Assembly: GCA_002483745.1 (NCBI GenBank)
Contig: DLIM01000038.1
Span: forward strand, 1,144 to 15,915
DNA length: 14,772 bases
Direction of reading: 5' to 3'
Source: Caryophanales bacterium UBA7642
GTDB taxonomy: Bacteria; Bacillota_I; Bacilli_A; RFN20; CAG-288
This document shows positions 6,141 through 12,575 of this stretch, piece by piece (the first letter of the stretch is position 1; every line of letters starts with the position of its first letter). The position numbers were made by a program, and so were the translations under genes. The notes under the pieces are model-generated. The model was not told the origin of the DNA. It was given only the letters and a program-made list of their open reading frames with translations, and did no database searches.

Positions 6141-7013
6141 TTATTCATCAACACCGGATTTACGGATGGAAGTCATGATATCTTTAAATAATGATGGCAA
6201 TACTTTTTCAAATTCAGCACCATAAAGAGCACCGTTCTCTTTATCTTTGATAGTCTCAGCCATAGAGCGATGAACAAAAGCGTGAGCAATCTTGATTGAA
6301 GAGAGTAAAGAAATATTATAGATAAGACAAGAAACCAAAGCTGAAGCGAACAAATCTCCGCAGCCATGAAAACGATCTGGGAATGCCGTGGCTCCATAAG
6401 CGCCAAAACGTTCTGAAGAGGTCATATCCATATAAATAGCGCCGATGTTGCCTCTCTTTAAAGTAACACCAGTAATAACAACCTTCTTAGGTCCTAAAGC
6501 TGCTAGCTCTTCGAGAAGTCGATTGGCAAAAAGCTCATCATAGCTTTCACCTGGGTATCTTTCGCCGACTAAGAAACAGGCCTCAGTAAAATTAGGAACA
6601 ATAACATCGGCTTGGGAGACTAATTTTCTCATAGCAGAAACATGGGCTTGATCAAAGCCAGGATAGATTCGACCTGATTCAGCAAAAGCTGGATCGACAA
6701 GGACTAAAGTATTTTGATCTTTAAGTTTTTCAACAATGCCTTGAACAATACCAACCTGGTTATTTCCTAAATATCCGGTATAAATAGCATCAAAATGATT
6801 TTTGAAGCCAGCCCATTTATCAACAGTGGCCTGAAGTTCCCCAGTTAAGTCATGATAAGTCCAGCTAGGGAATGCAGTGTGGTTTGATAAAACAGCTGAA
6901 GGAATACCTACGGTTTCGATGCCACAACTAGAAATAGTTGGAAGGGCCACAGTAAGAGAGCACCTTCCTAAACAACTATAATCTTGAATCGTTAAACACC
7001 GCTTCTGAGCCAT
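6141..7013 (-). CDS. pdxY: Pyridoxine/pyridoxamine kinase, 290 aa
   Basis: This cytosolic kinase of the ribokinase superfamily phosphorylates vitamin B6 vitamers with ATP for pyridoxal phosphate salvage. The N-terminus LTIQDYSCLGRCSLTVALPT and the following GIETVGIPSAVLSNHTAFPSW are characteristic of the PdxY/PdxK group. GYLGNNQ (80-86) and VVITGV (178-183) also fit. The catalytic motif is GCGDLFAS at 217-224 (Asp220). One oddity is the segment usually written DPVMGDxGxxY, which here is DPAFAESGRIY (107-117). Length is normal. The gene has its own promoter-like TATAAT (7059-7064) and a moderate GAAGG site about 12 bases before the ATG; the HTH gene lies 80 bases upstream on the same strand. 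Confidence 0.9.
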   Translation of the reverse strand: MAQKRCLTIQDYSCLGRCSLTVALPTISSCGIETVGIPSAVLSNHTAFPSWTYHDLTGELQATVDKWAGFKNHFDAIYTGYLGNNQVGIVQGIVEKLKDQNTLVLVDPAFAESGRIYPGFDQAHVSAMRKLVSQADVIVPNFTEACFLVGERYPGESYDELFANRLLEELAALGPKKVVITGVTLKRGNIGAIYMDMTSSERFGAYGATAFPDRFHGCGDLFASALVSCLIYNISLLSSIKIAHAFVHRSMAETIKDKENGALYGAEFEKVLPSLFKDIMTSIRKSGVDE

Positions 7014-7058
7014 ATATAAATACGACCTTCATTCATTCTTAATGCAAATGCAAAATCA

Positions 7059-7087
7059 ATTATAACAAAAATTCCTCATAAATTGAA
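7059..7087 (-). promoter_or_regulatory. Probable promoter of the pyridoxal-kinase gene
   Basis: On the minus strand, TTCAAT (7082-7087) is followed after 17 bases by a perfect TATAAT (7059-7064), about 45 bases before the ATG. The -35 match is weak. A tandem TGCATTTGCATT sequence lies just downstream in the leader. Confidence 0.45.
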
Positions 7088-7093
7088 TGCTTT

Positions 7094-7300
7094 TTATTCC
7101 TTTTCTTTACAACTCAACAATATTGATAGTGGTATAGCAAACATAGCAGAAAAATCTTCGTATTGTTTTCTACTAGGTAAAGCTTCACCGTTTTCCCATT
7201 TTTTAACTAAACCAATGGAGGCTTTCATCTTCTGGGAAAGAAACGCTGTGTCAACAGAATAAGTCTTGTAAACAGCCCTAAGTACCGAAGAGAAAGTCAT
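7094..7300 (-). CDS. Small XRE-like helix-turn-helix protein, 68 aa
   Basis: The segment TAFLSQKMKASIGLVKKWENGEALPSRKQYEDFSAMFAI has the pattern of a Cro/CI (XRE) DNA-binding domain: L-S-Q in helix 2, the recognition helix ending KKWENGEALPS, then a fifth helix. The protein is essentially only this domain. I place the start at the ATG at 7300, which follows the TAA of the upstream membrane-protein gene (7302-7304) by a single base, suggesting translational coupling. In-frame ATGs at 7324, 7333, 7336 and 7345 would give up to 83 aa and overlap the upstream gene. It may regulate its own unit or the adjacent pyridoxal-kinase gene; neither is shown. Confidence 0.7.
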   Translation of the reverse strand: MTFSSVLRAVYKTYSVDTAFLSQKMKASIGLVKKWENGEALPSRKQYEDFSAMFAIPLSILLSCKEKE

Positions 7301-7301
7301 A

Positions 7302-8177
7302 TTAGTTGCTTTCAGGTTTATCATTTCCGCCATCATCACTGCCATCTAAATCATCAGAAGAAGAAGAATCATCATCGCTCTTTTGAATCTCATACTTGGA
7401 GTAAGCAATCTGCTTGTTATGAATCTTCTTGCCTCTGGTTTTCTTCAATTCCGAAATATCGACAACTTTTACATCATGATTCAACACTTCGTTGGTGTCA
7501 TTTGTGGTAGGAGTAGCAGATTTCTTAAACTCTGTTTCCTTTAAAACACGCTTAGTATTCTTAATCTTGATAAGTAAGGAAACCATACTTACTAAACCGA
7601 TAATGATTAAGACACCGCCGACAATAATAGTCATCCATTTTTGAATAAATTTAGGGTCTTTGTTATTAAAAACAATATAAACAACAGCACCAGCAATCAA
7701 TAACGCTGCTCCTAAAAAGGATAGAACCGCAGTTGCAACATTCTTTTTAGTGCCTTTACCAATACATTTATCAACACCATAAGCAATCATCATGGCAGAA
7801 TAAGTAAACATAACACCGATAAGAAGAGGGGTAAGAATATCGTACAAAAGAGTGGGGGTAACAAAGAAGACTACTGATAAAGAAATAATGATTGCACCAA
7901 AGATAACTTCCTGATTAAAGGGTGAACGATATAAAAGATATCCAGCAAATAAATCAAGTAAGCCATAGACAGATAAAACCGTAGCCACACTATAACCTAA
8001 TGACTTGTCAGTTGATCCTTCACTGAAATAAGCGGTAATAATAAAAATAATACCTAAAGCAATCAAAATAACAGACTGAGCAAGCTTAAGCCATTTATAG
8101 ACGCTAACGTTCTCTTCAAGAGAACTCTTCTTTTCTTCTTTATTAATGCTGTTATCAGTAGTATCTTTGGTATCCAT
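7302..8177 (-). CDS. DUF308/HdeD-like membrane protein with acidic C-terminal tail, 291 aa
   Basis: A charged cytoplasmic N-terminus (1-28) precedes six hydrophobic segments at about residues 31-51, 60-82, 91-110, 113-135, 148-170 and 181-203. They are arranged as short, closely spaced helical hairpins, as in HdeD/DUF308 membrane proteins; this is a resemblance, not a firm match. Residues 205-291 form a long hydrophilic tail that ends in a run of Ser and Asp (KSDDDSSSSDDLDGSDDGG), likely disordered. The ribosome binding site GAGG lies 8 bases before the ATG. The next gene, one base on, encodes a DNA-binding protein, so the pair may act together. Function unknown. Confidence 0.8.
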   Translation of the reverse strand: MDTKDTTDNSINKEEKKSSLEENVSVYKWLKLAQSVILIALGIIFIITAYFSEGSTDKSLGYSVATVLSVYGLLDLFAGYLLYRSPFNQEVIFGAIIISLSVVFFVTPTLLYDILTPLLIGVMFTYSAMMIAYGVDKCIGKGTKKNVATAVLSFLGAALLIAGAVVYIVFNNKDPKFIQKWMTIIVGGVLIIIGLVSMVSLLIKIKNTKRVLKETEFKKSATPTTNDTNEVLNHDVKVVDISELKKTRGKKIHNKQIAYSKYEIQKSDDDSSSSDDLDGSDDGGNDKPESN

Positions 8178-8204
8178 TTTAAAACCTCAATTTCTTAATA
8201 ACAT

Positions 8205-8233
8205 ATTATAATCTTATTTAGTATATTAAATAA
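8205..8233. promoter_or_regulatory. Divergent promoter region with a shared ATTATAAT -10
   Basis: The sequence ATTATAAT (8205-8212) gives a perfect TATAAT on the plus strand (8207-8212) for the gene at 8249, and a perfect TATAAT on the minus strand (complement of 8205-8210) for the gene starting at 8177. The minus -35 candidate is TTATTT (8228-8233, 17-base spacer). The plus -35 is poor (8184-8189). If both are used, the two polymerases would exclude one another. Confidence 0.45.
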
Positions 8234-8248
8234 ATGGGAGTTTCAAAA

Positions 8249-8713
8249 ATGGCAAAAATTATTCCTATTTCTAAGGCCTGTGAAGCCCTGAGTGCCTTAG
8301 CTGATAAAAGAATAGAAAAGATTTCAGATTCCCGGTTTTTAGTGACTTCTTCAGACTTTTTTAAAAAATATACCGTAATAAAAGAAAAAGATTCGTTTTC
8401 CTCAAACGATAATGCCACCTTTTGGCAGCATTATGCTGGTTATCCTATTATTGCAGTACTGCTTTTAGAAAAAGAATTAACGTTTGATGATAAGTGGCTT
8501 CCTTACTTTAAAGGTATTAACTGGAAGAAGCTTAATACTGATCATCACAACAAATATGATGAATCAATAGCTGAAGCCTTTAAAAACCTAAATGAAAACG
8601 ATAGGAACTCTCTTTTAAAAGAATGTCAAAAAATATTAGATGATCTTCAAGCTTTAAACCTAAACATTAAAGGCAATCGCCAAAAACTTATATTGCTAAA
8701 AGATACTCATTAA
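8249..8713 (+). CDS. Hypothetical soluble protein, 154 aa
   Basis: I choose the ATG at 8249 (MAKIIPISKACEALSALAD) because GGGAG at 8236-8240 sits at ideal spacing. The in-frame ATG at 8234 overlaps that site and has no site of its own. The protein is hydrophilic and Lys/Asp-rich with no signal peptide and no clear membrane segment. The only hydrophobic stretch is YPIIAVLLLEKEL near the middle. The first half (IPISKACEALSALADKRIEKISDSRFLVTSSD) looks like an alpha/beta domain; the C-terminal third (SIAEAFKNLNENDRNSLLKECQKILDDLQAL) is strongly helical and may be a coiled coil. Its 3' end overlaps the convergent lipoprotein gene by 26 bases. Family not recognised. Confidence 0.75.
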   Translation: MAKIIPISKACEALSALADKRIEKISDSRFLVTSSDFFKKYTVIKEKDSFSSNDNATFWQHYAGYPIIAVLLLEKELTFDDKWLPYFKGINWKKLNTDHHNKYDESIAEAFKNLNENDRNSLLKECQKILDDLQALNLNIKGNRQKLILLKDTH

Positions 8714-9227
8714 TGATTGCAAAATAAGCAGTGCTATCTAGATAAAGTTTATTGTCCTTGATAGTGGCTCCACTATCAGTCCTGTAGCAATAGAATTGAT
8801 TTCCATCAAACACATCGGAATAGCCATCCTTAAAGGAAACAACCATCTCATAGCCTTTTTGCATTGGAACGGAAGGTTCTTCACTAACAAATGTTAATGA
8901 ACAAATCCGGGTAGATAAAGCAGTAAATTTAGCATCAGAACTTGGGTAAACTTTATACTTAATCAGCTTAGTGATATGGCCGTTATTAGGAATGGTATTA
9001 TCAGAGGTAGAAGTCATTTCTTCGCTATAGAATAAACCAATATGCAAGGCGTTCTCAGTAATATTATCAAGCTTATACTGATAGGTTTTATTTTCTTTGG
9101 AATAAGACAGATGACCAGTATTAGTCGAAGGATTACAAGAAGATAAAGTAAAAGATAGGACTAGCAATAAAAGCACAGTTATTTTTTTTGAAAACGAAGG
9201 ATTTCTAACTTTGAATTTAGCTTTCAT
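8688..9227 (-). CDS. Lipoprotein of unknown function, 179 aa
   Basis: I choose the ATG at 9227 (MKAKFKVRNP). GGAG and GAGG lie just before it, whereas the earlier in-frame ATG at 9251 would be at or before the likely transcription start. A basic N-region and the hydrophobic run ITVLLLLVLSFTLSSC give a clear lipoprotein signal peptide with lipobox LSSC, so the mature protein starts at Cys31 and is anchored outside the membrane. The mature part is about 149 residues, Ser/Thr/Tyr-rich and mostly beta by appearance, with two further Cys (one in RICSLTF, one in FYCYRT). Family not recognised. Confidence 0.8.
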   Translation of the reverse strand: MKAKFKVRNPSFSKKITVLLLLVLSFTLSSCNPSTNTGHLSYSKENKTYQYKLDNITENALHIGLFYSEEMTSTSDNTIPNNGHITKLIKYKVYPSSDAKFTALSTRICSLTFVSEEPSVPMQKGYEMVVSFKDGYSDVFDGNQFYCYRTDSGATIKDNKLYLDSTAYFAIINEYLLAI

Positions 9228-9256
9228 TTCTCCAATTATCCTCAAGACCATTTAAA

Positions 9257-9287
9257 ATTATAATCCTAGTATAACAACTTTTTTCAA
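9257..9287 (-). promoter_or_regulatory. Probable promoter of the lipoprotein gene
   Basis: On the minus strand, TTGAAA (9282-9287) and TATAAT (9257-9262) are separated by 19 bases, slightly long. Transcription would start near 9250, leaving a leader of about 20 bases before the ATG at 9227. Confidence 0.4.
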
Positions 9288-9300
9288 TTTAACTTTAAAG

Positions 9301-9330
9301 AAAATAAAAAGAGAGCTTTTTGCCCTCTTT
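9301..9330 (-). terminator. Intrinsic terminator of the gene ending at 9330
   Basis: On the minus strand AAAGAGGGC pairs with GCTCTCTTT (one G-U pair) around an AAAAA loop and continues into TTATTTTC. The first base of the stem is the last base of the TGA stop of the upstream gene, so coding region and terminator abut. Confidence 0.75.
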
Positions 9331-9827
9331 CAGTTCTCTTTCGCATGCTTTTTCTGATTGGAAGTAGGTGGGTTAACTGGTAGAGAAGCAGTTGGTTTAA
9401 CTACATAAGGAGCCATCATGGCTTCTATAACCTTACAGGTTCTTCTAACAGCCAGATGGCTGTGAACTTTAATGGCAATTGGAATATCAGAATATGATTT
9501 CTTATTTGATACATCAGTGAATGGGACACTGGTGCTTTTAAGCTTACTTGGTAAGACAGCTAAGTAAATTTTCAATCTCTTACCGGATATAGTAATCTTA
9601 GCAAAGCGTTTCCGATGAAGTCTAAAACTTTCGCCAGAAGAAGAAATGCGACTATGTAACTTATAATTTAAAAGAGTTTTCCTAATTAATTTATAGGCTT
9701 CATAAACAAAGCCATTATCAGCCGTGGCCTGTGCTAGTTTTATATCAAATTTTACTCGGCCATAATTTAACTTAGACTTTTTGTTTGTTATTGCTGAGCT
9801 ATCATTGATTTCTTTTTTGAAGCCCAT
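9330..9827 (-). CDS. Conserved-looking basic protein of unknown function, 165 aa
   Basis: This is a basic, soluble protein without a signal peptide. The core (residues about 38-135) contains FVYEAYKLIRKTLLNYK, SRISSSGESFRLHRKRFAKITISGKRLKIYLAVLP, then DVSNKKSYSDIPIAIKVHSHLAVRRTCKVIEAMM. From memory, the pattern SRxSxxxESFRxxRKxxAKxxxxGKxLxxYLAL, followed by DVSxxKxYxDxP, recurs in uncharacterised proteins of Bacillota; I cannot name the family or its function. Both ends (KKEINDSSAITNKKSK and the Pro/Asn/Lys tail) look disordered. The ribosome binding site GGAGG lies 9 bases before the ATG. The stop is TGA, directly followed by a terminator hairpin. Confidence 0.78.
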   Translation of the reverse strand: MGFKKEINDSSAITNKKSKLNYGRVKFDIKLAQATADNGFVYEAYKLIRKTLLNYKLHSRISSSGESFRLHRKRFAKITISGKRLKIYLAVLPSKLKSTSVPFTDVSNKKSYSDIPIAIKVHSHLAVRRTCKVIEAMMAPYVVKPTASLPVNPPTSNQKKHAKEN

Positions 9828-9941
9828 AGATTGATCCTCCGAAATTGCCTCGTGCTTTTTTGCTATATTTAAAATTTTAATGCAAAAGAAAGCAAAGGTA
9901 AATGATAAATTACGTTAATTTAACAACTAAGGGCAATAACC
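9828..9941. other. Spacer between nadE and the 9827 gene
   Basis: This is AT-rich sequence. It carries the GGAGG site of the downstream gene and a weak 5-base stem TAAGG/CCTTA just after the nadE stop. No convincing terminator for nadE was found, so the downstream gene may be partly transcribed by readthrough. Confidence 0.4.
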
Positions 9942-11879
9942 TTACGAATTCCGTTTGTTATTTTTTAAGCTTTCAATAAAATTGTTAAAGCTCATATCAG
10001 AAGGCATACGTAAATCGCCTCTTGGAGAAAGGGCAACACTACCTACTTTTATCGAATCTGGCATGGCTGAACGCTTGAACTGGTTGTTAAAAAAGCGATG
10101 ATAAAAAGTAGTTAGACATTTATAAATAAATTCCGGCTGATATTTGCTTTTAAAGCATAAGCAAGCTAACCAATAAATAGTAGAAGGATCATAGCCATCT
10201 CTTAGCATATGGTAGAGGAAAAAGTCATGTAATTCATATGGACCTAAAATATCTTCCGTGACTTGATGAATCTTGTCTTTATTAGTACAGCTGTCAGGTA
10301 TTAATTCCGGTGAAATAGGAGTAGCTAAAATATCTTCTAAAGTGTTCTTTAATTTTGAATTGTTATCATATAAAGAAACAATATATCTAACCTCTTCTTT
10401 AATCATAGTTTTAGGAATAGAAGCATTAACGTTATACATCGACATCTGATCACCGTTATAAGTAGACCAACCTAAAGCAATCTCACTTAAATCGCCAGTT
10501 CCAATGACAATGCCTTTAACATAGTTAGAATAATCCATTAGAACTTGGGTTCTTTCTCTAGCCTGAGCATTCTCATAAGCCGTGTCATAAACATCTAATG
10601 GATGACCTAAGTCCTTTAGATGATCTCTAACTGTCTTAGAAATATCAATTTCTTTAAAATCAGTACCTAATTCCTTAGCAAGGCTTAAGGCATTTCCTCG
10701 AGTTCTTGAAGTAGTAGCAAAACAAGGCATTGAGATAGCGTGAATTCCTTTAATGTTTAGTTTTAATCTATTAAATGTCTGATAGCAGATTAAAAGAGCC
10801 AAGGCGCTATCAAGTCCTCCAGAAACACCTATCACGACATCCTTGATATTCAAATAAGAGATTCTCTTAACTAATCCAAAAGTCTGAATCTCCATCATCT
10901 TCTTAAGATCCTGATTAATCTTCTCTCTTGGTCCGCTTAAGAAAGGGTTTCTTGGAAAGACTCGATCAGGAACCTTGTCTTCAGGTTCCTGAAAAGCAAA
11001 AGGGATGGTCTGATACTCCTTATCATTTTCATTAATAAAAGTAGTCATTTTACTTCTCTTAAAAGATAAAGATGAAACCGCAATATCAGAGTAAATCAGA
11101 TGATTGCTAAAATCGTTTACTTCGGAAAGAATGTTGCCATTATCAGCAATTATATCGTGCCCGGAATAGCAAACATCTTGAGTAGATTCCCCAAAACCGG
11201 CATTAGCATAAACATAACCGGTAATTAATCTTGATGAAGTTGAAGACACTAATTGATCCCGATAATGATCTTTCCCTACCAATTCGTTAGAACCAGAAGG
11301 ATTAAGAATCAAAGTGGCACCATTGAGGCAGTGATGAGTGGAAACCGGTATTGGAGTCCATAAGTCTTCACAGATTTCAATTCCGATAGTTAAATCAGGA
11401 ACATTAGTGCATTGAAATAAAAGCTTGTTTCCAATTGGTATTTTTTTGTTTCTAATCACCATAAAGTCGTTGCCAGAGAAAGAAGCAGTAAAATATCTAG
11501 CATCATAGAATTCATTGTAGTTAGGAAGAAAAGTCTTTAGTTGAATACCGAGTATTTCACCATCAAAGCAAGCTACTGCGGCATCATAGATTTTAGATTT
11601 ATACCTTAAGGGCAAAGAGACAACCGTGAATAGATCCTTTCCTTTTAAGTAGTCAGCAAGATCAAGCAGTCCCTTAAATGCAGAATCAAGAGTTGTTTTC
11701 TGAAAAAACATGTCCATCAGACTATAGCCAGTAATATTCAGTTCCTGGAAGCAAAGGACTTTAATATCTTTCTTCTTGGCTTCATCAATCTTTTCTTCAA
11801 TAGCTAAAATATTCTTGGAAATATCCCCAAGGGTGACATCACTAGTTGCTGCACCTACTTTAATGAATCCGTCTTTCAT
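9942..11879 (-). CDS. nadE: Glutamine-dependent NAD+ synthetase, 645 aa
   Basis: This enzyme converts nicotinic acid adenine dinucleotide to NAD+ using ATP and ammonia released from glutamine. The N-terminal nitrilase-type glutaminase domain (about 1-290) shows its triad: Glu46 (CFQELNITGYS), Lys115 (LKTFLPNYNEFYDARYF) and Cys170 (IGIEICEDLW). The C-terminal synthetase domain begins about residue 320 and has the ATP pyrophosphatase loop SGGLDSAL at 353-360. GTGDLSEIALGWSTYNGDQMSMYNVN is also typical. Length and domain order match the two-domain class. MKDGFIKVGAAT is the usual family start, yet no ribosome binding site precedes it; a TATAAT ends 9 bases upstream, so the mRNA may be leaderless. 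Confidence 0.96.
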   Translation of the reverse strand: MKDGFIKVGAATSDVTLGDISKNILAIEEKIDEAKKKDIKVLCFQELNITGYSLMDMFFQKTTLDSAFKGLLDLADYLKGKDLFTVVSLPLRYKSKIYDAAVACFDGEILGIQLKTFLPNYNEFYDARYFTASFSGNDFMVIRNKKIPIGNKLLFQCTNVPDLTIGIEICEDLWTPIPVSTHHCLNGATLILNPSGSNELVGKDHYRDQLVSSTSSRLITGYVYANAGFGESTQDVCYSGHDIIADNGNILSEVNDFSNHLIYSDIAVSSLSFKRSKMTTFINENDKEYQTIPFAFQEPEDKVPDRVFPRNPFLSGPREKINQDLKKMMEIQTFGLVKRISYLNIKDVVIGVSGGLDSALALLICYQTFNRLKLNIKGIHAISMPCFATTSRTRGNALSLAKELGTDFKEIDISKTVRDHLKDLGHPLDVYDTAYENAQARERTQVLMDYSNYVKGIVIGTGDLSEIALGWSTYNGDQMSMYNVNASIPKTMIKEEVRYIVSLYDNNSKLKNTLEDILATPISPELIPDSCTNKDKIHQVTEDILGPYELHDFFLYHMLRDGYDPSTIYWLACLCFKSKYQPEFIYKCLTTFYHRFFNNQFKRSAMPDSIKVGSVALSPRGDLRMPSDMSFNNFIESLKNNKRNS

Positions 11880-11888
11880 AGCAAGGAT

Positions 11889-11933
11889 ATTATAGCTACC
11901 AAATACCCTTTTTTCTATCTTTCTAAAAGATAG
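11889..11933 (-). promoter_or_regulatory. nadE promoter with a 19-base inverted repeat at -35
   Basis: On the minus strand a perfect TATAAT lies at 11889-11894, placing the start of transcription at about 11881-11883, 2-4 bases before the ATG. The -35 at 17 bases is TAGAAA (11912-11917), a poor match. A perfect inverted repeat, CTATCTTT-CTA-AAAGATAG (plus strand, 11915-11933), overlaps it. No T-run follows on either strand, so it is not a terminator. An operator is the likelier role; the regulator cannot be named. Confidence 0.5.
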
Positions 11934-11977
11934 CTTTAAGGTATTGTTATATATTAATTATATATATAAATCATTTA

Positions 11978-12006
11978 TTGCTTTAAATCGGGCTAGGTAA
12001 TATAAT
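11978..12006 (+). promoter_or_regulatory. Promoter of rpmH-rnpA-yidC-jag
   Basis: TTGCTT (11978-11983), a 17-base spacer and a perfect TATAAT (12001-12006). Upstream at about 11945-11970 is an alternating T/A tract that could act as an UP element. TAGGTAAT (11994-12001) in the spacer is the exact inverse of ATTACCTA (12033-12040) in the leader. The leader itself can form a small hairpin ATGCG/CGCAT (12015-12019 with 12030-12034). GGAGG at 12049-12053 serves rpmH. Confidence 0.7.
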
Positions 12007-12062
12007 ATCGCTACATGCGTTTTTTAATGCGCATTACCTATTAAATCGGAGGATTAACCTTT

Positions 12063-12200
12063 ATGAAACGTACTTATCAGCCTAGTAAGATTAAGAGAAC
12101 TCACACTTGTGGATTCAGAGCTCGTATGGCCACTAAGGGTGGCAGAGCCGTTCTTAACAGAAGAAGAGCTAAGGGCAGAGCTAAGCTTACTCAGTGCTAG
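12063..12200 (+). CDS. rpmH: 50S ribosomal protein L34, 45 aa
   Basis: MKRTYQPSKIKRTHTCGFRARM, then ATKGGRAVLNRRRAKGRAKLTQC, is an unmistakable L34, a tiny highly basic protein of the large ribosomal subunit. The MKRTYQPS start, HGFRARM-like core (here TCGFRARM) and RRAKGR end are all present. The length (45) is within the usual 44-46. Cys16 and the terminal Cys45 are uncommon. It is first in the conserved rpmH-rnpA-yidC-jag unit, 24 bases ahead of rnpA. Confidence 0.97.
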   Translation: MKRTYQPSKIKRTHTCGFRARMATKGGRAVLNRRRAKGRAKLTQC

Positions 12201-12224
12201 TAGACTTTTCTTTTGGCCAGTATC

Positions 12225-12575
12225 ATGAAAAAGCTATACCGGTTAAAGAAATCGGAAGACTTTAAAAAAGTCCTTGATCAACGACACTGTGCCGGAAAAA
12301 ATGAGTCGGTTTCAATCTACTACGCCTCTAATGACTTAAAACATGCTCGAATAGGCATCTCCGTTTCAACTAAAATCGGAAACGCCATTGTAAGAGCTAG
12401 GGTCAGAAGACAGATTCGCGCTCAGATTAATCTCACCGACGTTCTCAGCAAACCTTTCGATATTGTCATCATTACCCAACACGGATACATCCATAAGACT
12501 TTCCAAGAGAACACGGCTTCTATCAAAGCTTTGTTCAGTCATCTAGGCCAATCGCCCAAAGGGGATAAAGCATGA
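12225..12575 (+). CDS. rnpA: Ribonuclease P protein component, 116 aa
   Basis: RnpA is the protein subunit that helps the RNase P RNA bind and cleave pre-tRNA 5' leaders. The start MKKLYRLKKSEDFKKVL, the central ARIGISVSTKIGNAIVRARVRRQIR and the segment FDIVIITQHG are typical. The normally conserved R-N-R-x-K-R motif reads RARVRR here (57-62), with Ala in place of Asn. I use the ATG at 12225; an in-frame TTG at 12213 would add four residues with no better ribosome binding site, and neither start has a strong one. The TGA stop overlaps the yidC start by four bases (ATGA), implying coupled translation. Confidence 0.95.
   Translation: MKKLYRLKKSEDFKKVLDQRHCAGKNESVSIYYASNDLKHARIGISVSTKIGNAIVRARVRRQIRAQINLTDVLSKPFDIVIITQHGYIHKTFQENTASIKALFSHLGQSPKGDKA

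Noticed and set aside
11941..12006. T/A-rich tract as a replication origin unwinding element
   Set aside because: No DnaA-box cluster and no dnaA gene are visible; a promoter UP element explains the tract better.
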